From positions 1 to 52,123 of the forward strand of contig JANQOZ010000002.1 of assembly GCA_028285525.1 (NCBI GenBank): DNA of 52,123 nt. The letters run 5' to 3'. Source of the stretch: Lysobacterales bacterium. GTDB taxonomy: Bacteria > Pseudomonadota > Gammaproteobacteria > Xanthomonadales > SZUA-38. Below the pieces are notes generated by a model. The model ran no database searches. It was not told the origin of the DNA and worked only from the letters and a program-made list of their open reading frames with translations. This document shows positions 23,999 through 32,123 of this stretch, piece after piece. Positions within the stretch are counted from its first letter, which is position 1. Every line of letters begins with the position of its first letter. The position numbers were made by a program, and so were the translations under genes.

Positions 23999-26026
23999 AT
24001 GACTCCCGAGTTGAACAAATCGCTCCAGCAGGCTGCGCGGGCGCTGCACGACGGCCAGGCCGCGCAGGCGGTGGCCGTCTGCCAAAAGCTGCTGACGGAG
24101 CATCCCGGCCAGCCTGACTGTCAGCATCTTCTCGGCGTCGCGCTGATCACGGCCGGTGACGTGGCCACCGGCAGCCAACTGCTGGACGAGCTCCAGCGGC
24201 AGCGTCCGCAGGACGTTGAGGTCATTTACAACCACGCCAGTGCGCTGCTGGGTCAGGACCTGCCCGCGGAGGCCCTGAAGCGCTTCGATCAGGTCCTGGC
24301 CATGGATCCCGCCCATCTGGCGGCGCTCAACAACCGCGGCAGTGCGCTGCTCGCGGTCGGCCGGACGGACGACGCGAGGCAAAGCTACGAGGCGCTCCTG
24401 AAGCTTGCGCCTGACCACGCTCGCGCCTGGTTCAATCTGGGAAACCTGGAGCTTGCCGCAGAGCGTCCGGACGCCGCTCGGGACGCCTACACCGAAGCGC
24501 TGCGGCGCCAGCCATCTTACGAGCAGGCCCTGACGGCCCTGGGTTCGGTTCAGCTGGAGCTGGGTCAACCCGCGGCGGCGTTGACGGCGCTGACCAAAGC
24601 GACCCAGCTCAATCGCGCCAACGCGACGGCCTGGCGACTCAGCGGCCAGGCGCTGGCCGGACTGAATCGGTTTGACGAGGCGCTGGCGGCAGCCACGCGG
24701 GCGACGGAGCTGGCGCCAGACTCGGCTGAAGCCTGGAACAGTCTCGGGTCGCAGCTGACGGCCCTCGAACGTCTGGATGAAGGCGAGCAGGCGCTGCGGC
24801 GCGCGCTCGAGCTGGACCCTGATCTGGCAGTCGCGTGGACCAACCTGGCGGCCCTGCTGGAGCTGGCCAACCGTCTCCCGGCGTGTGCTGAGACGCTCGA
24901 GGCCGCGCAGGCGCGCTTCCCGGACCATGGGGGTCTCGCGCTGACCCGGGCCAGGCTGCTGCAGCGGCAGAAACAGTATCCGGAGTCACTCGCCGCCCTC
25001 GACGGTATCGCGCTGACCGAGGCGCCGCGACAGGTTCAGCGTGACGGCAATTTTTTGCGGGGCCAGGTGCTGGATCGTCTCGGCCGCTACGGCGAAGCGT
25101 TTGAGTACTATCAGCGGGGCAACGCGATTGCCGCGGAAGACTGGCGCCGAGGCGCGTCGGGGGATGACGGCCTGTTTCCGGCGATGGGTCGGCTGCTGGA
25201 GGCGTTCACGCCGGCGCTGGTCACCCGCTGGCCGGTGGAAGAGCCGACGTTGTCGACCAGGGAACCTGCTTTCCTGCTGAGCTTCCAGCGCTCCGGTACC
25301 ACCTTGCTGGATACGATGCTGGGCGCTCACCCCCAGGTCGACGTCATTGAAGAGCAGCCGGCGCTCAACGCCGTGGTTGGAGAGATTCGGTCGTACCCGG
25401 AGACGCTGGCAACCGCCGCTGACGACGTGGTTGCCGGCTGGCGGCAGCGCTACTGGTTGGAAGTTGAAAGGTTGACCGGCTTCACTCCGGATCGGGATCG
25501 GCTGCTCCTCGACAAGTCTCCGCTGCATACCGTGCACCTTGGCCTGATCAAGCGACTGTTTCCCGGCGCGCCGATCATCTTTGCCCTGCGGCACCCGCTG
25601 GACGTGGTGCTGAGTTGCTTCATGCAGGACTTCACGCTGTCGCCGTTTATGCTCCGCTACACCACGCTGCGGGGTGTCAGCGAGGTTTACCGTCGAGTGA
25701 TGGACCTGTGGGCGCGGTACCGGTCGCTGCTGTCGCTGAACATCGTTGAGAGCCGCTATGAGGAGCTCGTACTGGAGCCAGAGGATCGAATGCGTACGCT
25801 GCTCACCTTCCTCGGCCTGCCGTGGGACAAATGCGTGCTCGACAACGTGGGTCAGGCGAGTGGACGCGGCCTGATCAATACGCCCAGCTACCATCAGGTG
25901 AGTCAGCCGCTTTACGCCAGCTCAAGCTACCGCTGGCGCAACTACCGGGCCGAGCTTGAGCCCGTGATGGACGAGCTGGGCCCCTACTGCGAGCAGTTCG
26001 GCTACGAGGTCGCCTCAGGAAACTAG
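23999..26026 (+). CDS. TPR-repeat sulfotransferase
   Basis: A 675-residue two-part protein. Residues about 5-320 are tandem TPR-like helical repeats (for example ALNNRGSALLAVGR and AWNSLGSQLTALERLDEGE). The C-terminal half is a PAPS-dependent sulfotransferase (Sulfotransfer_3-like). It has the 5'-phosphosulfate loop LSFQRSGTTLLD (428-437), the conserved EEQPALN, DKSPLHTVHLGLIK, and the 3'-phosphate motif FALRHPLDVVLSCF with Arg531. YEELVLEPEDRMRTLLTFLGLPW follows. No signal peptide is evident, so it may be cytosolic. The acceptor is unknown; the TPR region may bind a protein substrate. The stop TAG (26024-26026) lies inside the left arm of the palindromic element. It is divergent from kmo. 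Confidence 0.9.
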   Translation: MTPELNKSLQQAARALHDGQAAQAVAVCQKLLTEHPGQPDCQHLLGVALITAGDVATGSQLLDELQRQRPQDVEVIYNHASALLGQDLPAEALKRFDQVLAMDPAHLAALNNRGSALLAVGRTDDARQSYEALLKLAPDHARAWFNLGNLELAAERPDAARDAYTEALRRQPSYEQALTALGSVQLELGQPAAALTALTKATQLNRANATAWRLSGQALAGLNRFDEALAAATRATELAPDSAEAWNSLGSQLTALERLDEGEQALRRALELDPDLAVAWTNLAALLELANRLPACAETLEAAQARFPDHGGLALTRARLLQRQKQYPESLAALDGIALTEAPRQVQRDGNFLRGQVLDRLGRYGEAFEYYQRGNAIAAEDWRRGASGDDGLFPAMGRLLEAFTPALVTRWPVEEPTLSTREPAFLLSFQRSGTTLLDTMLGAHPQVDVIEEQPALNAVVGEIRSYPETLATAADDVVAGWRQRYWLEVERLTGFTPDRDRLLLDKSPLHTVHLGLIKRLFPGAPIIFALRHPLDVVLSCFMQDFTLSPFMLRYTTLRGVSEVYRRVMDLWARYRSLLSLNIVESRYEELVLEPEDRMRTLLTFLGLPWDKCVLDNVGQASGRGLINTPSYHQVSQPLYASSSYRWRNYRAELEPVMDELGPYCEQFGYEVASGN

Positions 26027-26292
26027 TGGGCCGTGCGGAAAGTTCTGTCACTTCAGCGAGCGTGTCAGGCGTCAGGCCAAGGCGATTCGTCGGGGTCATA
26101 GCCGTAGCTATGGCCGCGGCGGATCAACGCCGGCATGGCGCCTGACGGGCTCGCCCTACGGGTCCATCGCTGGGCACGCCTGGCCGCGTTGCGAACCTTG
26201 CCAAGGACTACGGCCATTGGCTGCGGCTCGCGCCTTGCCAGACGAGCCCAGCGATGGACTGAAGGCACAGAACTTTCCGCACGGCCCACTAG
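26023..26292. repeat. 270-bp nested palindromic element between convergent genes
   Basis: Outer arms 26023-26048 and 26267-26292 are perfect 26-bp inverted repeats beginning CTAG; with two mismatches they extend to 26056 and 26259. Inside lie two further hairpins. 26064-26078 pairs imperfectly with 26132-26146, enclosing a central stem 26084-26102/26107-26125 with the exact CATAGC-CGTA-GCTATG core. 26162-26184 pairs with 26237-26259 (21 of 23). The stop codons of the sulfotransferase (26024-26026) and asnS (26289-26291) lie in the symmetric ends. No open frame of note is inside. It resembles a MITE or large REP-like element and probably also acts as a bidirectional terminator. No target duplication was found. 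Confidence 0.85.
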
Positions 26293-27692
26293 AAGTCAGC
26301 GTTACCGGGAACGCGGGGGTAGGGGATCACGTCGCGGATGTTCTGCATGCCGGTGATGTAGCTGACCAGGCGCTCAAAGCCCAGTCCGAAACCTGCGTGA
26401 GGCACGGTGCCGTAGCGACGCAGGTCCAGAAACCAGCTGTACTGGTTGAGATCCATCCCGTGGCCCGCCATGCGTTGCTCAAGCACGTCGAGCCGCTCCT
26501 CGCGCTGGGAACCGCCGATGATTTCACCGATGCCCGGGGCCAGCACATCCATGGCGGCGACGGTCTTCTGATCGTCGTTCTTGCGCATGTAAAACGCCTT
26601 GATCTCCGTTGGGTAGTTCATAACCACAACGGGCCTGCGGGCGTACTGCTCGCTCAGGAACCGCTCGTGCTCGGTCTGCAGGTCGAGTCCCCACTTCACG
26701 GGATACTCAAAACGTTTCTGCACCTTGGTCAGCAGCTCGATGGCTTCGCCGTAGTCCATGCGGGCAAAGTCGCCGGTGAGGATCTGCTCCAGGCGCTTGA
26801 TGGCGTTGCTTTCGATATGTTTCTGGAAGAAAGCCATGTCGTCAGCGCACTCGTCCAGCACCGCGGCAAACACGAACTTCAAAAACGTCTCGGCCAGGTC
26901 TGCCAGATCGCCGAGGTCCGCAAACGCCAGCTCCGGTTCGATCATCCAGAATTCGGCCAGATGGCGGGAGGTATTGGAGTTCTCCGCGCGGAAGGTCGGG
27001 CCGAAGGTGTACACCTTGCTCAGCGCGAGGCAATAGGCCTCCACGTTGAGCTGGCCGGAAACCGTGAGGAACGTTTCGCGCCCAAAAAAGTCTTCTTCAA
27101 ACGCAACCGCGCCGTCGTCGCCTCGCGGGAGGTTGGCGAGGTCCAGGGTGCTCACCCGAAACAGCTCGCCGGCGCCTTCGGCGTCGCTTGCCGTGATGAT
27201 CGGCGTATTGACCCAGAAGTAGCCGTGCTCGTGGAAATAGCGATGGATGGCCTGTGCCACCGTGTGACGGACCCTCGTCATGGCGCCAAACGTGTTGGTC
27301 CGCGGCCGCAGGTGGGCCACCTCCCGGAGATACTCGAAGCTGTGCTGCTTGGGCGAAATCGGATAGGTGTCCGGGTCTTCGACCCAGCCCAGCACCTGCA
27401 CCTCCGAGGCCTGAATCTCGAGCGATTGCCCGCGCCCCTTTGACTCGACCAGCTTACCGCGCACGGCCACGGAGCAGCCGGTGGTCAGCTTCTGCACTTC
27501 GCTGGCATAGTTCTCCATGTTGGCGTCGACCACGGCCTGAATACCGCTGAAGCACGAGCCGTCGGACAGCTGCAGGAAAGAAAACCCCGCCTTGGAGTCG
27601 CGCCGGGTGCGAACCCACGCCTGAACGGTCACTTCGCTGTCGATCGCCTGAGCGCCGTCGAGCAGCTGTTTGATAGAGAGAATGTCGGTCAC
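26289..27692 (-). CDS. asnS: Asparaginyl-tRNA synthetase
   Basis: Class IIb synthetase charging tRNA-Asn. The 467 residues comprise an N-terminal OB fold (about 1-110, [19 protein letters not shown]), and a class II core with motif 2 [22 protein letters not shown] and motif 3 [15 protein letters not shown]. The C-terminus [11 protein letters not shown] is typical of bacterial AsnRS and separates it from AspRS. The start is GTG at 27692, with GGAAGC about 8 bases upstream. An extended -10 promoter precedes it. Its TAG stop lies in the right arm of the palindromic element. Confidence 0.96.
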   Translation of the reverse strand: MTDILSIKQLLDGAQAIDSEVTVQAWVRTRRDSKAGFSFLQLSDGSCFSGIQAVVDANMENYASEVQKLTTGCSVAVRGKLVESKGRGQSLEIQASEVQVLGWVEDPDTYPISPKQHSFEYLREVAHLRPRTNTFGAMTRVRHTVAQAIHRYFHEHGYFWVNTPIITASDAEGAGELFRVSTLDLANLPRGDDGAVAFEEDFFGRETFLTVSGQLNVEAYCLALSKVYTFGPTFRAENSNTSRHLAEFWMIEPELAFADLGDLADLAETFLKFVFAAVLDECADDMAFFQKHIESNAIKRLEQILTGDFARMDYGEAIELLTKVQKRFEYPVKWGLDLQTEHERFLSEQYARRPVVVMNYPTEIKAFYMRKNDDQKTVAAMDVLAPGIGEIIGGSQREERLDVLEQRMAGHGMDLNQYSWFLDLRRYGTVPHAGFGLGFERLVSYITGMQNIRDVIPYPRVPGNADF

Positions 27693-27722
27693 GGCCAGCT
27701 TCCAAGCTCGGGAAAACGGCAG

Positions 27723-27731
27723 ATCATACCA
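27723..27731 (-). promoter_or_regulatory. Candidate extended -10 promoter for asnS
   Basis: On the minus strand this reads TGGTATGAT: TATGAT matches five of six -10 bases and has the upstream TG of an extended -10. The start would be near 27716, about 24 bases before the GTG. No good -35 is seen, which an extended -10 can tolerate. Confidence 0.4.
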
Positions 27732-27741
27732 GCGCGGTGGG

Positions 27742-27759
27742 GCGGGACCAGCGTCCCGC
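27742..27759. promoter_or_regulatory. GCGGGAC-CAGC-GTCCCGC palindrome
   Basis: Perfect 7-bp arms with a 4-base centre in the 125-base divergent region between asnS and the IscA-type gene. It overlaps the -35 position of the asnS promoter candidate, so a repressor site is plausible; an RNA hairpin is the alternative. Confidence 0.4.
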
Positions 27760-27817
27760 GAGCGCGCCCTGGCAGGCCATCTTGAATAGGCGGACCGAAG
27801 CGCGCATATTAAGGGTC

Positions 27818-28198
27818 ATGAACGCGAACAATGCTGCCACCGAAGCTGCCCACGACAGCGCTGCGATCACCCTGACCGATGAGGCGCTGGCGCACGTACG
27901 ACGTTATCTGGCCCGGGAGGGACAGCCGGCCCTGCGCTTGGACCTCACGCGTACCGGCTGCTCTGGCTATGCGCACGAAGTGTCGCTGGCCGACGGTGTC
28001 GACACAGAGCTCGATCAGGCATTCCAGCAGGATGATGTGACCCTGGTTGTTCGCCGGGAGCTGCTGCCCCTGCTAAGCGGCACGCGAATCGATTTTGTGA
28101 CGCAGGGCCTCAACCGGGTGTTCGTGTTCGACAACCCTCAGGCTGGCGAGGCCTGCGGCTGCGGCGAAAGTTTTACCCTGGCCGAAGAAGAGGCCTAA
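27818..28198 (+). CDS. IscA/SufA-type iron-sulfur carrier
   Basis: A 126-residue A-type carrier protein that delivers Fe-S clusters or iron to target apoproteins in the cytosol. The three ligand cysteines are Cys48 in RTGCSGYAHEV, and Cys113 and Cys115 in ACGCGESF. The IDFVTQGLNRVFVFDNPQ segment resembles IscA/SufA more than ErpA. It has an N-terminal extension of about 15 polar residues. No isc or suf genes adjoin it, so it is a stand-alone copy. ATG at 27818 is preceded by AAGGG only three bases away. TTGAAT (27782-27787), 17 bases, and CATATT (27805-27810) form a weak promoter that would start transcription at about the ATG. Confidence 0.88.
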   Translation: MNANNAATEAAHDSAAITLTDEALAHVRRYLAREGQPALRLDLTRTGCSGYAHEVSLADGVDTELDQAFQQDDVTLVVRRELLPLLSGTRIDFVTQGLNRVFVFDNPQAGEACGCGESFTLAEEEA

Positions 28199-28239
28199 GA
28201 AATAGTCCTGCTCGACCGTACGTCGCGTTTCTCCTCCAC

Positions 28240-28269
28240 TTGCACAGCGCCCGCCTAAGGGCGTAGAAT
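28240..28269 (+). promoter_or_regulatory. Sigma70 promoter for the rpsF operon
   Basis: TTGCAC (28240-28245), an 18-base spacer and TAGAAT (28264-28269, five of six) are followed by a GC-rich discriminator (CGCGCGG) like those of growth-rate-controlled ribosomal promoters. The start would be near 28276, giving a leader of about 97 bases before rpsF. Confidence 0.65.
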
Positions 28270-28275
28270 CGCGCG

Positions 28276-28372
28276 GCTTGGCTGGTCGGAGAGCTGACCA
28301 GTCTGATTCCTTGCTCCACTCGAGGGCCCAACTTTAGGGCACGTGAGGGGGCTTATACCGAAAGGACACACA
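28276..28372 (+). promoter_or_regulatory. Structured 5' leader of rpsF
   Basis: The leader contains a perfect hairpin CTGGTC (28282-28287)/GACCAG (28296-28301) and ends with an AAAGGA ribosome site (28361-28365). In many bacteria the rpsF leader binds the S6:S18 complex for feedback control, and a CCG lies near the ribosome site (28358-28360). Whether the known fold is present cannot be decided by eye. Confidence 0.35.
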
Positions 28373-28891
28373 ATGAGACACTACGAAATCGTGTTTCTGG
28401 TTCATCCGGACCAGAGCGAACAGGTGCCGGCCATGGTCGAGCGCTACCGCGGCATCATCGAAGGCGGCGAAGGCGTCATCCACCGACTGGAAGACTGGGG
28501 CCGTCGCCAGCTTGCATACCCCATTCAGAAACTCGCCAAGGCGCACTACGTCATGATGAACGTGGAGTGCAGCGCCGAGGTGCTCGCCGAAATCGAGTCC
28601 GCTTTCCGCTTCAATGATGCGGTTCTACGCAACATGGTCATCCGCCGCAACGAAGCCATCACCGAATCGTCGTTGATGCTGAAGGCCAAGGAAGAGAAGG
28701 ACCAGCGTGAGAAGGCGGAAGCTGAGCGCCAGGCTGCCAGCGCGGCCGCGCGGGCGCAGGCTGCCGCAGAAGCTGAAAAGAAAGCCGCTGAAAGCGCCGC
28801 CGAAGAAGCGGACGCCGGCAGCGAAGAAGCGAGTGCCGCCGAGTCTGAAGGCGACGCCGAGTCAGAAACCAACACTGAGCAGGAGGCCTGA
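28373..28891 (+). CDS. rpsF: Small ribosomal subunit protein S6 (bS6) with long acidic tail
   Basis: 30S protein that pairs with S18 on 16S rRNA. The core (1-100) starts [19 protein letters not shown] and includes [20 protein letters not shown]. At 172 residues it is longer than the 131-135 of E. coli. Residues about 105-172 form a charged, Ala/Glu/Lys-rich helix followed by an acidic low-complexity end ([18 protein letters not shown]). ATG at 28373 has a clear AAAGGA site; the frame is open upstream, but those residues are not S6-like. First gene of rpsF-rpsR-DUF2232-rplI-dnaB, two bases before rpsR. Confidence 0.97.
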   Translation: MRHYEIVFLVHPDQSEQVPAMVERYRGIIEGGEGVIHRLEDWGRRQLAYPIQKLAKAHYVMMNVECSAEVLAEIESAFRFNDAVLRNMVIRRNEAITESSLMLKAKEEKDQREKAEAERQAASAAARAQAAAEAEKKAAESAAEEADAGSEEASAAESEGDAESETNTEQEA

Positions 28892-28893
28892 TC

Positions 28894-29118
28894 ATGGCGC
28901 GTTTTTTCCGTCGGAGAAAATTCTGCCGCTTTACCGCGGACGGCGTTAAGGAAATCGATTACAAGGATCTGGCCACGCTCAAGCAGTATGTGGGCGAGTC
29001 CGGCAAGATTGTTCCCAGTCGGATTACCGGAACTAAAGCACGCTACCAGAGACAGCTGGCCACCGCCGTCAAGCGGGCCCGCTACCTGGCGCTGCTGCCC
29101 TACACCGACAACCACTGA
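28894..29118 (+). CDS. rpsR: Small ribosomal subunit protein S18 (bS18)
   Basis: 74-residue 30S protein and partner of S6. Sequence is typical: [10 protein letters not shown] at the N-terminus, [13 protein letters not shown] in the middle and [30 protein letters not shown] at the end (split here only as a region description). An AGGAGG ribosome site overlaps the end of rpsF. The single N-terminal Cys is not part of a zinc set. Confidence 0.97.
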   Translation: MARFFRRRKFCRFTADGVKEIDYKDLATLKQYVGESGKIVPSRITGTKARYQRQLATAVKRARYLALLPYTDNH

Positions 29119-29203
29119 GGGCGAGGACCCTCGCGGCGCCCGTGGCGAACCAAGGTCCGCACGGGGGCTGTTGGACCCCAGCTAGAGCTGGCGGGAAGCG
29201 GGT

Positions 29204-30118
29204 TTGTTGGCGCCGCTGATCGACCGCAGCCGGCTGTCGGCGATCCTGATGCTGGCGCTGGGGCTCGTCGTGGCGGCACTGCTGCCGCTGGGGCTTGTGC
29301 TGGCTGGCGCGGTTGCCGCCTTTGTGACCCTGCGAAAGGGTTTGGCCGAAGGGCTGGTCGTGACCGCCACGGGCCTGATCCTGCTGGCGGTTATGACGGC
29401 GGCGGCGGGTTACGCGCCGGGCAACGGCATGCTGCTGCCGACGGCATTTCTGGCCGCGGCGTTGGCGAGCGCCTGGACCCTGGATCAGAGCCGCAGCCTG
29501 ACGCTGGCGGTCCTGACCATGGCGGGTCTGGCGCTGCTGGCGCTGCTGCTGTTCTGGCTTGCCGTGGACAGCCCTGAGCAGTTCTGGCGAGCCTTGTTTG
29601 ACGAGGTGGTTCAGGCCGCCGCTGAGTCGGGCCAAAGCGATTTGGCGGCTCAGCTTGGCCAGATGGCTGAAGCGCTCCAGTGGCGTGGCGTTACCGGGCA
29701 GTTTTTTGGCAGCCTGTTTCTGCTGCTGACGCTGAGCCTTTTTTGGGGACGCAGCTGGCAGGCGAAGCTGGTAAACCCCGAGGGGTTCCGCCAGGAGTTT
29801 CAGGCGCTGAGCCTCGGACGGCCGCTGGCCTTGGGATCCGCCGCTGCGTTTATGCTGGCGGCCGCGCTGGGTCAGGACCTGCCGCTGAGTATCGCGGCGG
29901 TGCTGCTGTATGTCTGGCTGGTGCCGGCGTTTGCGCTGATCCACTGGCTGGTGGCGCGGGCCGGCCTGGGGGCCGCCTGGCTCTGGGCTGCGTACCTGCT
30001 GTGTGCGCTGACCTGGGGCGGTAACAACATGCTGTTTTTGCTGTTTCCGCTGGCGGCTATGTTGAACGAGTATTTGGATTTTCGACGCCGAGGCCCCCGC
30101 GGGGCAGGCGGCGAATAG
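29204..30118 (+). CDS. DUF2232 polytopic membrane protein
   Basis: A 304-residue inner-membrane protein with about eight hydrophobic spans and a basic C-terminus (DFRRRGPRGAGGE). Its place between rpsR and rplI is the conserved position of the YybS-like DUF2232 family in many proteobacteria; the function is unknown. The start is TTG at 29204 or 29207, with GGGAAG about eight bases upstream; no upstream ATG is available. A hairpin CCCGTG (29139-29144)/CACGGG (29160-29165) lies between rpsR and this gene and may set relative expression. Confidence 0.8.
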   Translation: MLAPLIDRSRLSAILMLALGLVVAALLPLGLVLAGAVAAFVTLRKGLAEGLVVTATGLILLAVMTAAAGYAPGNGMLLPTAFLAAALASAWTLDQSRSLTLAVLTMAGLALLALLLFWLAVDSPEQFWRALFDEVVQAAAESGQSDLAAQLGQMAEALQWRGVTGQFFGSLFLLLTLSLFWGRSWQAKLVNPEGFRQEFQALSLGRPLALGSAAAFMLAAALGQDLPLSIAAVLLYVWLVPAFALIHWLVARAGLGAAWLWAAYLLCALTWGGNNMLFLLFPLAAMLNEYLDFRRRGPRGAGGE

Positions 30119-30167
30119 CGAGTAACCCGGCGTTGCTGGACGACGCCATTGAACGTGAGGCAAGACG

Positions 30168-30620
30168 ATGGAATTGATTCTGCTGGAAAACATTCAGAAT
30201 CTCGGTGGTCTGGGTGATGTGGTCAAGGTGAAAGCCGGTTACGGCCGCAACTTCCTGGTGCCCCAGGGCAAAGCGGTTCCCGCGACCAAGGCGAACCGGG
30301 AGCACTTCGAAACCCGTCGCGCAGAGCTCGAGGCTCGCGCTGCAGAGCGCCAGAATGCGGCAGCTGCGCGTCGGGATGCGGTAGCCGATCAGACGATCAC
30401 CATTCACGCTAACTCCAGCGCTGAAGGCAAGCTCTACGGATCGGTCGGCACGCGCGAGATCGCCGAAGCGCTGACCGCTGCAGGCTTCGCCGTGGACAAG
30501 GCAGAGGTGCTGCTGCCGGAGGGGCTGATCCGCCAGGCGGGTGAGTACACGATCGATCTGCACTTCTACGCGGACGTCGATGCGCAGATCAACCTGGTAG
30601 TCGCCGGCGACGAAACCTGA
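30168..30620 (+). CDS. rplI: Large ribosomal subunit protein L9 (bL9)
   Basis: 150-residue 50S protein. It has the N-terminal domain MELILLENIQNLGGLGDVV with the signature AGYGRNFLVPQGKA, the long connecting helix (about 40-75, Ala/Arg/Glu-rich), and the C-terminal domain GKLYGSVGTREIAEAL. Length and domain order match E. coli L9. ATG at 30168 follows GTGAGG. It is followed by a GC-rich hairpin before dnaB. Confidence 0.97.
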   Translation: MELILLENIQNLGGLGDVVKVKAGYGRNFLVPQGKAVPATKANREHFETRRAELEARAAERQNAAAARRDAVADQTITIHANSSAEGKLYGSVGTREIAEALTAAGFAVDKAEVLLPEGLIRQAGEYTIDLHFYADVDAQINLVVAGDET

Positions 30621-30622
30621 TC

Positions 30623-30640
30623 GGGTGCTGCAGAGCACCC
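30623..30640 (+). other. Stem-loop between rplI and dnaB
   Basis: GGGTGCT (30623-30629) and AGCACCC (30634-30640) form a perfect seven-pair stem with a GCAG loop, three bases after the rplI stop. No U-tract follows, so it more likely attenuates or stabilises the transcript than ends it. A second GC-rich inverted repeat (GGGCC/GGCCC) lies further on toward dnaB. Confidence 0.4.
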
Positions 30641-30730
30641 CATCCGAAAACGTTCCGGGCCCCGCGCCCGGCCCGCACGATAGTCGCCTCAGCGGCCTGC
30701 CGCGGCGCTGCGTAACCGGCCCCGAGGTGC

Positions 30731-32092
30731 ATGTTGGCCGTTAGCGCTGAGTCTATCCGGGTACCACCACACTCTGTTGAGGCAGAGCAGGCGGTGCTTG
30801 GCGGCCTGATGATCAGCACCGACGCCTGGGACCAGGTTGCGGATCTGGTGACCGAGGACGACTTCTACCGGCGCGATCACCGCGTGATCTTCCGCGCGAT
30901 GAGCCACCTCCATCAGAACGAACAGCCCTGCGACGCCATCACGCTGGGCGAATGGTTCGAATCGAACGAGCAGTCGGACCATGCCGGCGGCCCGGCCTAT
31001 CTCATCTCGCTGGCGAACAACACGCCCAGCGCCGCCAACATCCAGGCCTATGCCAAAATCGTTCGCGAAAAGTCGATCCTGCGCCAGCTGATCGACGTCA
31101 GCCATGAAATTGCGGGTGACGCCTTTCATCCCGAAGGACGCAGCAGCGCTGAGCTGCTCGAGTCTGCCGAGAAAAAGGTGTTCGACATCCGTGACAAGGG
31201 CGCCCGCCAGCAGGCGGGTTTTGAACACGTCCGGGAGGGTGTAAAAGAAGCCTTCCGCCAGATCGAGTACCTGACCGAGCTCGACGGCAACATCACCGGC
31301 GTCGCCACCGGGTTTCACGATCTCGACGAAAAGACCGCCGGACTGCAGCGCTCGGATCTGATCATCGTGGCCGGCCGACCCGCGATGGGCAAAACCAGCT
31401 TCGCCCTCAACATCGCTGAACACGCGGCGATCTCGGGCGGTGAGACGGTTGCGGTCTTTTCCATGGAAATGTCCTCGCACCAGCTCGTCATGCGGCTGCT
31501 GTCGAGTCTTGGGCGGATCAACCAGCAGCGGCTGCGAACCGGAAACCTGCACGACGACGACTGGCCGCGGCTCACCTCGGCCATGAACATGCTGGTGAAC
31601 ACCAACCTGTTTATCGACGAAACGCCGGCGCTGTCACCCACCGAGCTGCGGGCCCGGGCACGACGACTGAAGCGCGAACATAATCTGGGCCTCATCGTGA
31701 TCGACTACCTGCAGCTGATGCAGGTCCCCGGGAACAGCGAAAACCGCGCCACGGAAATCGCTGAGATCTCCCGCTCCCTGAAGGCACTGGCCAAGGAGCT
31801 GAACGTCCCGGTGATCGCGCTGTCCCAGCTCAACCGCGCGCTTGAGCAGCGGCCCAACAAGCGACCGGTTATGGCCGATCTCCGGGAATCCGGATCGATC
31901 GAGCAGGATGCTGACGTGATCGCCTTCATCTATCGGGACGAGGTGTATAACGAGGACAGCCCGGACAAAGGCAAGGCCGAGATCATTCTCGGTAAGCAGC
32001 GAAACGGCTCCACGGGCACCGTGCCGCTGACCTTTTTGGGCCAGTACACGCGCTTCGAGAACTTCGCCGCCGACCGCCTCCGCGTGGTCTGA
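30731..32092 (+). CDS. dnaB: Replicative DNA helicase DnaB
   Basis: Hexameric 5'-3' helicase of the replication fork. The 453 residues have the N-terminal primase-interacting domain (about 10-110, PPHSVEAEQAVLGGLM), a linker, and the RecA-like domain with Walker A GRPAMGKT (215-222), FSMEMSSHQLVMRLL, Walker B LIVIDYLQLM, and LSQLNRALEQRPNKRP. DLRESGSIEQDADVI carries the arginine-finger region. No intein interrupts it. ATG at 30731 is preceded by GAGGTGC. Last gene of the ribosomal protein operon. Confidence 0.97.
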   Translation: MLAVSAESIRVPPHSVEAEQAVLGGLMISTDAWDQVADLVTEDDFYRRDHRVIFRAMSHLHQNEQPCDAITLGEWFESNEQSDHAGGPAYLISLANNTPSAANIQAYAKIVREKSILRQLIDVSHEIAGDAFHPEGRSSAELLESAEKKVFDIRDKGARQQAGFEHVREGVKEAFRQIEYLTELDGNITGVATGFHDLDEKTAGLQRSDLIIVAGRPAMGKTSFALNIAEHAAISGGETVAVFSMEMSSHQLVMRLLSSLGRINQQRLRTGNLHDDDWPRLTSAMNMLVNTNLFIDETPALSPTELRARARRLKREHNLGLIVIDYLQLMQVPGNSENRATEIAEISRSLKALAKELNVPVIALSQLNRALEQRPNKRPVMADLRESGSIEQDADVIAFIYRDEVYNEDSPDKGKAEIILGKQRNGSTGTVPLTFLGQYTRFENFAADRLRVV

Positions 32093-32101
32093 TCCCCCCG
32101 C

Positions 32102-32119
32102 CGGAAGACGCTGCTTCCG
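32102..32119. terminator. Candidate stem-loop between convergent dnaB and RND genes
   Basis: CGGAAG (32102-32107) and CTTCCG (32114-32119) pair around a six-base loop in the 31-base gap between convergent genes. The position suits a bidirectional terminator. Only scattered Ts follow, so confidence is limited. Confidence 0.35.
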
Positions 32120-32123
32120 CTTG

